The notes: generated by a model from the sequence alone, not told the origin. Counted from the stretch's first letter, positions 19,269 to 29,380 are shown. The stretch: DNA of 64,000 bases from Anaerolineae bacterium (GCA_013178095.1 JABLXK010000004.1:1-64000), one strand, 5' to 3'. Made by a program: numbers and translations.

Positions 19269-20030
19269 TTATCGAAAGAAATCCTTATCCTTCGGCCTCA
19301 GCACGTCCGACAGCCGGGATTCAGCCAGCGGGTAGGGAAATCCGCGCACGTGCACTACCGGCACACGCTCATCCGCCTGTCCCATCATCAGCGAAGCGGC
19401 AGCCGCCAATTCGTCCGCCGCGCCGATTTGCGTGATGCGCAAGTCGTAGCCGAACAAATCGGCTTTACCGCGCATATCCACCAGCACAGGAACGCCGGCA
19501 GTTCCGATCATGATGCCGACAATGCCCTGTCTCCAGGCGCGCCCGTGTGAATCAATGATCATCACGCCGATATTAACGCTTTCATGCTTGGAGAAATATT
19601 CGCGGATTTTGCGCGCTGATCGGTCGGGATCTTCTGGCAGCAGCAGGTACCAAATACCATCGCTGTTTTCTTTCACATTCGAATGATCCACCCCCGCATT
19701 GGCGCAAATGAATCCCAGGCGATGCTCCACGATCAATGTATCTTTCTTACAGCGCACCACTTCCCTGCTTTCGCGCAGGATGACTTCCACCAACCGCGGA
19801 TCTTTCTCGCAAATCGCGGCCATTCTCAGAGCTTCGCTAGAGGGTGTTTCCTTTTCGATGTTAACAAACCGCCCTTCGGATTTGGATACGATCTTCTGCG
19901 TCACCACCAAAATATCATTATCCCTGATTTGAATTTCATTCTCTTTCAGAGACGCAGAAATCACCCTGCCGAGGTCATCACCCGGCTGGATGATGGGAAT
20001 ATTGGATACCTGTTGCAGGACCAGATTCAT
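19269..20030 (-). CDS. cofE: Coenzyme F420-0:L-glutamate ligase
   Basis: DILVVTQKIVSKSEGR...LICANAGVDHSNV-like FICANAGVDHSN...SARKIREYF...VMIIDSHGRAWRQGIVGIMIG. Confidence 0.95.
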   Translation of the reverse strand: MNLVLQQVSNIPIIQPGDDLGRVISASLKENEIQIRDNDILVVTQKIVSKSEGRFVNIEKETPSSEALRMAAICEKDPRLVEVILRESREVVRCKKDTLIVEHRLGFICANAGVDHSNVKENSDGIWYLLLPEDPDRSARKIREYFSKHESVNIGVMIIDSHGRAWRQGIVGIMIGTAGVPVLVDMRGKADLFGYDLRITQIGAADELAAAASLMMGQADERVPVVHVRGFPYPLAESRLSDVLRPKDKDFFR

Positions 20031-20039
20031 AAAGTGCCG

Positions 20040-20723
20040 TTAATCGCGCGGAACGTTGGTAATCTGGATTCCAGCAGATTTGGTTCCAGCCTGTTTGTTA
20101 ATGCGGATCAGCACTGAGGTAAAACCCTCAGCCACAATCGAATTTTCCAGCGGACCCGCGTCCCATCCGGTCAAACCGGCGGCTTTGACCAATTTCAGCC
20201 CCACTTGCCGGCTTTCTCCATCCTTGCCGCAAACCAGCACATCGCAATTGATTTTTTCGTCGGAAAGAAGCAATTCAAATGAAATATTCTGAAAGGCTGA
20301 AATGACCGATACCGAATCGCCCAATAAAAGCTGCGCCTGCAAGGCAGCGCTGCCCTCGGGCGGCACCTGGACGGTGGAGACTTTCGGAGGCACCAACGGT
20401 ACGGTCACGTCGATCAGGTATTTGCCGGAGAGTTCTGCTTTCAACGATTGCAGAATGGATTTATGGAACTCGTAGGGCACTGTTAAAACAGCAATTTGCG
20501 CTTTCCGAACGGCATCGCTATTTTCCATTCCTGTCAAACGTGCTTTCTCTTCATCCGACAATCGCTCTTCCAATTCGGCCACAGCCGCCCGGGCTTTTTC
20601 CGTGCTGCGCGAACCGATAATCACCGGATATCCGGCTTTCACCCAGCGGAACGCCAGGCCTTTTCCTTCTTTCCCCGTACCGCCGATCACGGCGATCGTT
20701 TCCAAATTCGATGTTTCAGTCAA
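20040..20723 (-). CDS. npdG: NADPH-dependent F420 reductase (F420:NADP oxidoreductase)
   Basis: IAVIGGTGKEGKGLAFRWVKAGYPVIIGSRSTEKA. Likely TTG start at 20723 with AGGGAGG SD; the longer track ORF (to 20807) overlaps ssnA. Confidence 0.88.
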   Translation of the reverse strand: MTETSNLETIAVIGGTGKEGKGLAFRWVKAGYPVIIGSRSTEKARAAVAELEERLSDEEKARLTGMENSDAVRKAQIAVLTVPYEFHKSILQSLKAELSGKYLIDVTVPLVPPKVSTVQVPPEGSAALQAQLLLGDSVSVISAFQNISFELLLSDEKINCDVLVCGKDGESRQVGLKLVKAAGLTGWDAGPLENSIVAEGFTSVLIRINKQAGTKSAGIQITNVPRD

Positions 20724-20733
20724 AGCAGCCTCC

Positions 20734-22080
20734 CTAAAAAGAATCGTGATATCTTTTCCAGACGGCCGCGGAAATTTTACCGGCTTCCCGGATGACAGCG
20801 TCCTCATCCAGGATCGTAATGCGGCGGTCTTTCATTAACATTTTCCCGTTTACTATGGTAGTGGTAACCATGCCGTCTTCAAATCCGAAAATCAATTGCC
20901 AGGGGAAGTTTTCGATTGTCAGATCGGTGTACGGTTTATAGTCAACCAGGATGATATCGGCGGCTGCGCCGTTCTTGATGATGCCGGTTTCCAAACCGCC
21001 GAAGATCGTTTTGACCAGATTGCGATTGTTGATTACGGCCATTTGGTAGATTTTGTCTGCCGGCATGCGCCGCGGATCACGGTGCAGCAGCTTGTGCGAC
21101 AAGTAGGCAGCTTTCCACTCCTCCCACATGGAATTGGAAAAGCCGTCGTTTCCCAGGCATACTTTCACGCCCATATTCAACATGGACTCGATTTCGGGCA
21201 GCCCTACCGCATTATTCATGTTCGAGCGCGGTTGATGGCTCAACCATGTTTCCCGGCGCGCCAGCAGAGAAATTTCATGCGCGTCGATATGCACGCCATG
21301 CGCCACGATGGTTTTAGGTCCCAGAATCCCAAATTGATCCAAGCGTTCTACTACGCGCAATCCGCCTTTCCTGACGCTATCGTATTCGTCCACGATGTGT
21401 TCAGCCGCGTGTATGTGGAATCCCACAACTTGCGGACAGGCATTTTTTGCTTTTTGCAGCGTTTCATCCGAAAGGGTCAGGCTGGCATGCAGCCCGAACA
21501 AAGCGCTGATCTGTTGGCCGAACTTTCCACTTTGCGCCTCGCGAATAAAGCGTACGTTTTCTTCAATGCCCTGATCCGATCGTTCCTGACCATCGCGATC
21601 GGTCAGTTCATAACACAATGATGCACGAATGCCGGATTGCATAACCGCTTTGGCCAGAATATCCAAACTGCCGGGAATAGCGTTGGGAGAAGCGTGATGG
21701 TCGATCAGCGTAGTGGTCCCGTTGCGGATGGCATTCAACAAGCAGACCATGGCCGAATAGTAATTAGCGTCCGCGTCCAAGGCTTTATCCAATTTCCACC
21801 ATAATTTTTCCAGAATGGCGGGAAACGCGTCCGGCGCTTCTCCGGGAATATACATGCCGCGCGAATAAGCGCCATAAAAATGCGTGTGCGCGCAGATCCC
21901 GGCGGGCATCAGGTATTGCCCGTTGGCATCCAACACCTCTTCTCCATTATCCGGAACAGGATTTTCACCTGACGGGTAGATTTTTTCAATTTTTCCGCTT
22001 GAATTGATTTTCAGCGATCCCCCGGTGATGATGCGATTTGGTTCCTCGAAAGTAATTATTTTTGCATTCTTAATAATCAT
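20734..22080 (-). CDS. ssnA: SsnA-like amidohydrolase (chlorohydrolase/guanine deaminase superfamily)
   Basis: ICAHTHFYGAYSRGM...LEKLWWKLDKALDADANYYSAMVCLLNAIRNGTTTLIDHHASP...RSNMNNAVG; metal-binding H residues and SsnA-type LWWxLD motif. Confidence 0.82.
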   Translation of the reverse strand: MIIKNAKIITFEEPNRIITGGSLKINSSGKIEKIYPSGENPVPDNGEEVLDANGQYLMPAGICAHTHFYGAYSRGMYIPGEAPDAFPAILEKLWWKLDKALDADANYYSAMVCLLNAIRNGTTTLIDHHASPNAIPGSLDILAKAVMQSGIRASLCYELTDRDGQERSDQGIEENVRFIREAQSGKFGQQISALFGLHASLTLSDETLQKAKNACPQVVGFHIHAAEHIVDEYDSVRKGGLRVVERLDQFGILGPKTIVAHGVHIDAHEISLLARRETWLSHQPRSNMNNAVGLPEIESMLNMGVKVCLGNDGFSNSMWEEWKAAYLSHKLLHRDPRRMPADKIYQMAVINNRNLVKTIFGGLETGIIKNGAAADIILVDYKPYTDLTIENFPWQLIFGFEDGMVTTTIVNGKMLMKDRRITILDEDAVIREAGKISAAVWKRYHDSF

Positions 22081-22187
22081 ATCCAGGTCCTCTTGTGTAA
22101 TTCGATTTTAACATAGGAAGAATATTAAGCGCACACGTTTGCATTACAATATACTATTCGTCATTTAAGAACATGCAGGAGCGCATT

Positions 22188-23576
22188 ATGGAAACCAATT
22201 TAGAGAAAGCCACCGCTTTTTCAAAAGAACATCTACAAGATTTTATTAAAGAACTACAGGATATCCTTAGAATTAAATCCATTTCTTCGGATCCAGTCTA
22301 TAAGAGTGAAATGATTAAATGCGCTGATTGGCTGGTTGCGTATTTGAAAGGATTAGGCGTCACGGACGCTCGCAGTATGGATAGCGGTAAAAATCCGATC
22401 GTTTTCGGCAGTCTCAACCAGGCCGGCGCAGGAAAACCCACGATTTTGATCTACGGCCATTACGACGTACAACCACCCGACCCGTTGAACGAATGGACGC
22501 ATGACCCTTTCGATCCGGTGATCGAAGGAAACCTGTTATTGGCGCGCGGTTCTTCGGATATGAAAGGTCAGGCGATGATTATGCTAAGCGCGATCAAATC
22601 CATCCTGGCGTTCGGCAGCCTGCCGGTCAACCTGAAATTCCTGTTCGAAGGTGATGAGGAAGTGGGTTCCCCCAGTATTGTTTCTTTTTTGAATGAACAT
22701 AAAGAATTATTCAAAAGCGATTTCGTTTTGAACCTCGACGCCGGCATGGTGGCAAAAGACAAACCCACCATTGTCTACGGCTTGCGCGGTCTGGCGTATT
22801 TCGAAATTTCCGTCAGAGGACCGGCGCATGATTTGCATTCAGGCTTATTCGGCGGAATTGTCTACAACCCCATCCATGCATTGAGCGAATTGATCGCAGG
22901 CATGAAAGACAGCGCCGGCCGCATCACCCTGCCCGGTTTTTACGATGACGTCTTGCCATTGGATGAAAAAGAACGCGCAGCCTTGAACGCGCTGGATAAC
23001 CCGGACGCGTATTACATCGAACAGACTGGCGTGAAAGAGACATTCGGCGAGAAGGGCTTTACCAACGTTGAGCGCATCGGCGCCCGGCCGACCCTGGACG
23101 TGAACGGCATCTGGGGCGGGTATACCGGCGAAGGGCCGAAAACCGTCATCCCGGCCCGCGCTTTCGCCAAATTATCCATGCGCCTGGTTCCCCGGCAGAC
23201 GCCCGCCAAGGTTTTGCAGCAATTAACCCTTTATATGCAGCAGCACGCGCCGCGCCAGATCCAATGGGAAATCAAACAACTGGCCAGCGATCCGGCTTGC
23301 ATTACGTCGATGGATTTCTATGGCACCCGCTGCCTGGTTAAATCACTGGAAAAAGTGATGGGAAAGACGCCCGTTTTTAAACGCGAAGGCGGCAGTATTC
23401 CCATCGCAACCCATTTTCAGAATATCTTGGGGATGGAAAGCGTAATGAGCGGTTTCAGCCTGCCTGAAGACCGCGTTCACAGCCCTAACGAACAATTGGA
23501 CCTGGAATTATTCGAAAAGGGCATTGAGACAGTCATCGATTTCTTCTACAGAATGGCTGAGGAAGGCTGCAAATAA
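22188..23576 (+). CDS. M20-family dipeptidase/peptidase
   Basis: IYGHYDVQPPDPLNEWTHDPFDP, ARGSSDMKGQ, FEGDEEVGSPS, REGGSIPIA. Confidence 0.92.
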   Translation: METNLEKATAFSKEHLQDFIKELQDILRIKSISSDPVYKSEMIKCADWLVAYLKGLGVTDARSMDSGKNPIVFGSLNQAGAGKPTILIYGHYDVQPPDPLNEWTHDPFDPVIEGNLLLARGSSDMKGQAMIMLSAIKSILAFGSLPVNLKFLFEGDEEVGSPSIVSFLNEHKELFKSDFVLNLDAGMVAKDKPTIVYGLRGLAYFEISVRGPAHDLHSGLFGGIVYNPIHALSELIAGMKDSAGRITLPGFYDDVLPLDEKERAALNALDNPDAYYIEQTGVKETFGEKGFTNVERIGARPTLDVNGIWGGYTGEGPKTVIPARAFAKLSMRLVPRQTPAKVLQQLTLYMQQHAPRQIQWEIKQLASDPACITSMDFYGTRCLVKSLEKVMGKTPVFKREGGSIPIATHFQNILGMESVMSGFSLPEDRVHSPNEQLDLELFEKGIETVIDFFYRMAEEGCK

Positions 23577-23580
23577 AAAA

Positions 23581-24471
23581 ATGCCAGCATCCAAGATGCC
23601 GCATTACGGCGGTCAAGCGCTGATCGAAGGCGTGCTGATGCGCGGCAAGCATTATCTGGTCGCTTCTTTTCGCAAACCAAATGGCGAGATCGTCACCGAA
23701 GAGGAAAAGCTGACCGGAATTTATCAGTCAGGGCTTGCCAAACTACCCTTTTTACGCGGTCTGGTGATTCTGTGGGATTCGCTTTCGCTGGGCATGAAAT
23801 ACATCACCATATCAGCGAATTACCAGGCTGAAAGTGAAGATGAGAAGATCGAAGGCGGCAGCCTGGCGATAACCATGTTAATCTCGGTTGGGTTGGCGAT
23901 TGGGCTGTTTTTCGTGCTGCCCACATTTCTGGCTGAATTCATCGCCAGGATCATGTCCGCTTCTTCATTCGGCGCTAATATCGTGGAGGGGCTGATGCGG
24001 CTCGCAATCCTGATCGGGTACATCTGGGTGATCGGCCGCACGCCGGATATCGCGCGTGTTTTTGCCTACCATGGATCGGAACACAAAACCATCAATGCAT
24101 TTGAAGATAACGCGGTTTTAAACGTTGACACCGTCATGAAATATCCACTGGAGCACCCGCGCTGCGGAACTGCTTTCCTGCTCACCCTGGTTGTGCTTTC
24201 CGTTCTGGTTTTTTCTCTTTTAGGACCAATGACCTTATGGTTGAAGATCCTGTCCCGGGTGGCATTAGTGCCCCTGCTGGCGATGCTTTCCTACGAAGTG
24301 ATCCGCTGGATGGGCGATCACCTGGAAAATCCGCTGGTCCGGCTATTGGTCGCCCCCAACCTGGCTCTGCAAAAATTGACTACGCGCCAGCCCGATCCCA
24401 AAATGGTAGAAGTGGCTTTAACCTCTTTCAAACAACTGTTAAAATTAGAAGAAAATGAAACAGGTAAATGA
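23581..24471 (+). CDS. DUF1385 (YqhQ-like) membrane protein
   Basis: YGGQALIEGVLMRGKHYLVASFRKPNGEI...FAYHGSEHKTINAFE...HPRCGTAFLL. Confidence 0.9.
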   Translation: MPASKMPHYGGQALIEGVLMRGKHYLVASFRKPNGEIVTEEEKLTGIYQSGLAKLPFLRGLVILWDSLSLGMKYITISANYQAESEDEKIEGGSLAITMLISVGLAIGLFFVLPTFLAEFIARIMSASSFGANIVEGLMRLAILIGYIWVIGRTPDIARVFAYHGSEHKTINAFEDNAVLNVDTVMKYPLEHPRCGTAFLLTLVVLSVLVFSLLGPMTLWLKILSRVALVPLLAMLSYEVIRWMGDHLENPLVRLLVAPNLALQKLTTRQPDPKMVEVALTSFKQLLKLEENETGK

Positions 24472-24485
24472 ACAAGTGAGGAAAT

Positions 24486-24935
24486 ATGAGCGTTAAAGAA
24501 ATCCTTGAATCAGCACTGAAGCAGGCCATGAAAGATCAGGACGAAATGAAGCGCAACTCCCTGCGGCTGGCGCTCTCAACTTTAAAACTGGCCGAAGTCG
24601 ACGCGGGGAAACCATTGGATGATTTGGCAATCTTCGCGATTTTGCAGAAGGAAATCAAAACCAAAGAAGAGACTTTGGCGGAAGCATTAAAAGCCGGCCG
24701 CGACGTGATGGCACAATCCATGCAAACTGAGATTAATTTCCTTAAGGGATTTCTCCCCAAGGAACTCTCTGATAACGAGTTAGCAGAGATCATAAAAGCA
24801 GCGATCAGCGAGACCGGCGCCGCCTCCATCAAGGATATGGGGCGTGTCATGAAAATCGTCATAGAAAAAGTTGCCGGCCGCGCCTCCAATGATCGCATCA
24901 GTAAACTGGTCCGGGAATTGCTGCCTGCCCAATAA
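24486..24935 (+). CDS. yqeY: GatB/YqeY domain-containing protein
   Basis: LESALKQAMKDQDEMKRNSLRLALSTLKLAEVD...FLPKELSDNELAEIIKAAISETGAASIKDMGRVMK. Confidence 0.92.
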   Translation: MSVKEILESALKQAMKDQDEMKRNSLRLALSTLKLAEVDAGKPLDDLAIFAILQKEIKTKEETLAEALKAGRDVMAQSMQTEINFLKGFLPKELSDNELAEIIKAAISETGAASIKDMGRVMKIVIEKVAGRASNDRISKLVRELLPAQ

Positions 24936-24946
24936 TTTATTCTATT

Positions 24947-27049
24947 ATGTTGGCAAAAAAAATCGAGGAGTTCCTCAGAAATAACAAGATTCTGCATGTG
25001 GCCGCACCTGTAGGATTGGGGTTTGTTATATTCCTATCTTTGGTACTTCCGATTTCATTGCGTTCTTCAACTTCCCTGCTGGATATCGGCGACGTGGCTT
25101 TTCAGGATATCCATGCACCGCGCACATTCAGCTACGAGAGCCAAATTCTAACCGAGGAAGCCCGCACGGAGGCTGAAAAATCAGTCCAGCCGGTTTACCT
25201 GCCTGCCGACCCTTCCATCACCCGCAAGCAAGTTGAAAAACTGCGCGTCGTGTTGAATTACATCAGCGCCATCCGTTCGGATATTTTTGCCACTTTGGGT
25301 CAGAAGATCGAGGATCTCCAGAAGATCTCAGACCTGAAAATCAGCGGGGACGTGGCCGAAACCATTCTTTCTCTGGACGACGCGCGATGGGCGGCGGTTC
25401 AAGAAGAATCGCTCTATTTATTGGAACAGGTCATGCGCAACTCGATTCGCGAAGATCAGATTGCAAACATGCAGCGCAATCTCTCCACGCAAATCAGCTT
25501 CGACTTCAGCGATTCGGAAAGCGAGATCATCAATGACATTGTCTCGCAATTGATCACAGCCAACAGCCTTTACAGCAACGACGCCACCTCTGCTTCCATT
25601 GAAACAGCCCGCAGCAAGGTGGAACCGGTAATAAAGAAATTTGTTGCGGGCGAGATCATTGTGAGCAGCGGCGAGGTGATTGATCCGTTGGACTGGGAAG
25701 CTTTACAGGAGCTGGGATACACTGAGCCGAAAAATAAAGCGCTGGATTACATTTCCGCCGGGTTGATCACTGTCGTGATCCTTATTTACAACGTGTTATA
25801 TATCCGCCGCATCCGGCAAACTTCCGGCAAGAAAATTCAGGATCTGCCTGTCATAGCGATCACTTTTCTTTTATTCTTGTTTACAGCCAAGCTGATCATT
25901 CCCAACCATACTATTCTGCCCTACCTGTTCCCGGTTGCGGCATTTGGACTGGCAATTTCCAGCCTGTATGATTACGAGACCGGCTTGATTTTTTCCATTT
26001 CTCTTTCAATATTGGCAGCATTTAATGAAGGCAGCACTGTTGATCTTGCGTTTTATTATTTTCTGCCCACCTCGATTGGCATCTTTGTGCTGGGCCGCGG
26101 CCGCAGGATCACCACCTTCTTCATGGCAGGCCTGGCGATTGGCCTAAGCGGCGCTGCCATGGTCATCTCCTACCGCCTGTTGAATTCCTATCTGGATTTC
26201 ACGGGGGTGAGCACTTTAATTGGCGCCGCTTTCATAAATGGCTTTGGTTCGGTCAGTCTGACCTTGATTATTCAATTCATACTCTCGCAGGTAACCGGAA
26301 AAGTAACCGCACTGCAATTGATGGACCTGGCGCGGCCGGATCACCCGCTGCTGCAGGAATTGCTGCTCAACGCCCCCGGTTCATACCAGCACAGCCTGCA
26401 GGTTTCCAACCTGGCTGAGCAAGCGGCTAAGATGATCAATTGCGACGCGCTTCTGACCCGCGTTGGAGCGCTTTATCACGACGTCGGGAAGTTAAAGAAC
26501 CCGCAGTTTTTCATTGAAAACCAACCGGTAAACCAGATCAACACGCATGACAAAGTGAATCCGGTGCTGGCGTCCAAGACCATTGTCAAGCACGTTGAGG
26601 ATGGCCTGCAACTAGCCCAGCAATATAATCTTCCCCCACAGATACGAGCCTTCATCCGCGAACATCATGCAACTTCTCTAACTCGTTATCAATACAACAT
26701 GGCAGTGAAAAAAGCCGGTTCGGAAGATAAAGTGGATGCCGCGGCTTTCCGCTACCCCGGACCCAATCCAGCCTCCAAGGAGACAGCATTATTGATGATG
26801 GCTGATGGCTGCGAAGCGCGCGTACGTGCTGAATCTCCCAAAAACGTCGAGGAGATTGCGCAAATTGTTGACTCCGCCATCGACCATTACTTGAACCGCG
26901 GATTTTTATCCCAAACCGACCTTACCCTAAATGATTTGCGCCTGGTAAAACAGTCTTTTGTGAAAACTCTGAAAAATACCTATCACCAGCGCATAAAGTA
27001 TCCAGAAAATCCTGTTGAAAATGAAAAGACCGGCAAGTCCGGAGGATGA
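24947..27049 (+). CDS. 7TM-HD (PgpH-like) HDIG domain membrane phosphohydrolase
   Basis: Extracellular 7TMR-HDED region, several TM helices, HD motif NAPGSYQHSLQVSNLAEQAAKMINCDALLTRVGALYHDVGKLKNPQFFIENQ. Confidence 0.92.
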   Translation: MLAKKIEEFLRNNKILHVAAPVGLGFVIFLSLVLPISLRSSTSLLDIGDVAFQDIHAPRTFSYESQILTEEARTEAEKSVQPVYLPADPSITRKQVEKLRVVLNYISAIRSDIFATLGQKIEDLQKISDLKISGDVAETILSLDDARWAAVQEESLYLLEQVMRNSIREDQIANMQRNLSTQISFDFSDSESEIINDIVSQLITANSLYSNDATSASIETARSKVEPVIKKFVAGEIIVSSGEVIDPLDWEALQELGYTEPKNKALDYISAGLITVVILIYNVLYIRRIRQTSGKKIQDLPVIAITFLLFLFTAKLIIPNHTILPYLFPVAAFGLAISSLYDYETGLIFSISLSILAAFNEGSTVDLAFYYFLPTSIGIFVLGRGRRITTFFMAGLAIGLSGAAMVISYRLLNSYLDFTGVSTLIGAAFINGFGSVSLTLIIQFILSQVTGKVTALQLMDLARPDHPLLQELLLNAPGSYQHSLQVSNLAEQAAKMINCDALLTRVGALYHDVGKLKNPQFFIENQPVNQINTHDKVNPVLASKTIVKHVEDGLQLAQQYNLPPQIRAFIREHHATSLTRYQYNMAVKKAGSEDKVDAAAFRYPGPNPASKETALLMMADGCEARVRAESPKNVEEIAQIVDSAIDHYLNRGFLSQTDLTLNDLRLVKQSFVKTLKNTYHQRIKYPENPVENEKTGKSGG

Positions 27050-27056
27050 TTTTTAT

Positions 27057-27500
27057 ATGGTCACTTTTCAAATTAAAAAAGAATTTCAACCTGATTTTTT
27101 GGAGGAAAACCTGCAAGCCTGGGTTAGAAAGACGTTTGAATACCTGGATGTGAATCAATGCGATCTTTCTATCGTAATCGGCAACAACGCAGAAATTCAC
27201 CAGCTCAACCGTGAATACCGGCATATCGATGCACCCACGGATGTACTCTCATTTGCCTACGACATGCGCGACCCCGAAACCAACGCCCGCTACCTGGGCG
27301 ATATCGTCATCTCGGCCGAGAAAGTATACGAACAAGCGCGGACAGCCGGGCACAGCTATCAAATGGAATCCTGTATTTTAATCGTTCACGGGATCCTGCA
27401 CCTGCTGGGCTATGACCACGAGGAAGAATCGGACGAAGTTGTGATGTTCCCGCTGCAGGAAAAAATCGTTAAAGCGGTATTTGAAAATGCAAAATCATAA
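27057..27500 (+). CDS. ybeY: Endoribonuclease YbeY
   Basis: LNREYRHIDAPTDVLSFAYD...YLGDIVIS...ILIVHGILHLLGYDHEEE. GGAGG SD at 27041 supports start 27057, not 27015. Confidence 0.95.
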   Translation: MVTFQIKKEFQPDFLEENLQAWVRKTFEYLDVNQCDLSIVIGNNAEIHQLNREYRHIDAPTDVLSFAYDMRDPETNARYLGDIVISAEKVYEQARTAGHSYQMESCILIVHGILHLLGYDHEEESDEVVMFPLQEKIVKAVFENAKS

Positions 27501-27864
27501 AAACCAGGGTTTCCGCGCCGCTTTCAGGAATGCGTTCCTGGGCTTTCATTATGCGTTATCAACGGAAAAGAATCTTAAGCGTCATTTTGCCGCCGGAATC
27601 CTGGCCATTGCTGCCGGTTTGATCCTTCAGATTTCGCTTATTGAGTGGTGCATTATTATGTTGACGATCAACACGGTGATCGTGGCGGAGTTGTTGAATA
27701 CCGCATTGGAATACACAGTGGATATCGCCAGCCCGGAAAAACGCGAAATGGCGCGCCGCGCCAAGGACGTCAGCGCCGCGGCTGTGCTGGTCACAGCCTC
27801 CTGCTCCGTGATCGTCGGCTTGCTGATCTATTTACCGAAAATTCTCCCCCTGGTTGGTTTCTAA
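27487..27864 (+). CDS. dgkA: Diacylglycerol/undecaprenol kinase family protein
   Basis: FRAAFRNAFLGFHYALSTEKNLKRHF...EWCIIMLTINTVIVAELLNTALEYTVDIASPEKREMARRAKDVSAAAVLV. Confidence 0.93.
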   Translation: MQNHKNQGFRAAFRNAFLGFHYALSTEKNLKRHFAAGILAIAAGLILQISLIEWCIIMLTINTVIVAELLNTALEYTVDIASPEKREMARRAKDVSAAAVLVTASCSVIVGLLIYLPKILPLVGF

Positions 27865-27873
27865 CCTTTTTTG

Positions 27874-28524
27874 TTATAGATATTCGCGCAGATTATGCTC
27901 AACCGCATAGGCTGCTGCCTCAGCGCGATTGCTGACGCCTAATTTGGAAAGAATGCTGCTGACATAATTGCGAACGGTACCCTCCCCCAGATAAAGCGCC
28001 TGGGCGATTTCGCGGTTGGTCTTACCCTCTGAAACCAGTTTGAGCACCATTTTTTCCTGCTGGCTTAGATTGAGGAATGAAGCGGCTTCTTCCTCCTTTA
28101 CGGCTTTGCGGACTTCCTGGAATACTCTTTGCGTCACCGCCGGGTCCAGCGACGCTTCGCCGCGCGCAACCGCTTCGAGCGATTTGATTAAACCTTCCGA
28201 ATCGATCTGCTTGAGAACGTAACCGGAAGCGCCAGCTTTAATAGCAGAAAACAACATTTCGTCTTCTGCGTATGACGTCAGCATCAATACTTTCGTGTCG
28301 GGATGCACGCGTTTGATTTCTTCGCAGGCTTCGATGCCGGATTTACCCGGTAGGCGGATATCCATCAACACAATATCGGGGTTATAGGTTTCCACCTGCG
28401 CAACCGCTTCCTTGGCATTGCCGGCTTCACCAACCACTTCATATTGGGAATATTGCTCGAGCAGGCTGCGCATTCCGATGCGGACAACTTCATGATCATC
28501 GACAATTACAATTCGAATTTTCAA
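27874..28524 (-). CDS. NarL/LuxR-family response regulator
   Basis: IVIVDDHEVVRIGMRSLLE...DIVLMDIRLPGKSGIEACEEI; C-terminal LVSEGKTNREIAQALYLGEGTVRNYVSSILSKLGVSNRAEA HTH. Confidence 0.93.
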   Translation of the reverse strand: MKIRIVIVDDHEVVRIGMRSLLEQYSQYEVVGEAGNAKEAVAQVETYNPDIVLMDIRLPGKSGIEACEEIKRVHPDTKVLMLTSYAEDEMLFSAIKAGASGYVLKQIDSEGLIKSLEAVARGEASLDPAVTQRVFQEVRKAVKEEEAASFLNLSQQEKMVLKLVSEGKTNREIAQALYLGEGTVRNYVSSILSKLGVSNRAEAAAYAVEHNLREYL

Positions 28525-28550
28525 TAGAGTAACCCTTTCTGTTATCTATT

Positions 28551-29312
28551 TTATTCCAGTATCAATGAAACCGGGCAATGATCTGAACCAAGTACTTCTG
28601 AGTGAACAACCACGTCTTTGGTGCGTTCCATAATTCCTTTTGTGACGAGATAGTAATCCAGGCGCCAGCCGATATCCTTGGACCTTGCGTTGAAGCGGTA
28701 AGTCCACCAGGTATATTTGATAACGTCCGGATAAATCCGGCGAAACGCGTCAATAAACCCATGTTCCAAATACCGGTCAATCCAGGCGCGTTCCTCCGGC
28801 AGAAATCCGGTATTTTTCTCGTTGGCTTTCGGATTTTTAAGGTCTATCTCCTTGTGCGCCGTATTGAAATCGCCGGTAATGATAATTTCTTTACCGTTTT
28901 TTTGCATTTGGTCGCAAAGATCGAGCAGGTATGCGTAAAAGTCCAGTTTATACGGAACGCGGGCGTTCTCTTCCCCGCCGTTGGGGAAGTAGATATTGAA
29001 TAATTCAAAGTCCGGATAGACGCAGCGGATCACGCGCCCTTCATTATCGAATCGCTCTTCTCCAAGCCCGAGAATAAATTCCGGGGAGGTGTTGCGATAC
29101 AAAACCGCCGTTCCGCTGTAACCTGGGCGCTGGGCAGGGTTGAAAACGCATTGGTATCCGATTCGGTTGATCGCTTCAACGTCGATCTGGTCTTCTTTGG
29201 CTTTGATCTCCTGCAAGCAGACAATTTCAGCCTGATTGCTTTGGATCCAATCCAAAAAATTCTTGCCAGTTGCCGCTCGTATGCCGTTGATATTCCAGGT
29301 GGTAATTTTCAT
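28551..29312 (-). CDS. xth: Exodeoxyribonuclease III
   Basis: MKITTWNINGIRAATGKNFLDW...EIVCLQEIK...GDFNTAHKEIDLKNPKAN...SDHCPVSL. Confidence 0.95.
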   Translation of the reverse strand: MKITTWNINGIRAATGKNFLDWIQSNQAEIVCLQEIKAKEDQIDVEAINRIGYQCVFNPAQRPGYSGTAVLYRNTSPEFILGLGEERFDNEGRVIRCVYPDFELFNIYFPNGGEENARVPYKLDFYAYLLDLCDQMQKNGKEIIITGDFNTAHKEIDLKNPKANEKNTGFLPEERAWIDRYLEHGFIDAFRRIYPDVIKYTWWTYRFNARSKDIGWRLDYYLVTKGIMERTKDVVVHSEVLGSDHCPVSLILE

Positions 29313-29380
29313 GTTCTCTCAGTATGGTAAACTTATTTGGTTAATTATATTGAAGTACTTTTCAAGAGCAATCTCATAAT

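Noticed and set aside
22188-23576. YgeY-type peptidase as a member of the ssnA/Mo-hydroxylase cluster
   Set aside because: Transcribed divergently and its motifs look like a general M20 dipeptidase; not enough to include it in the cluster.
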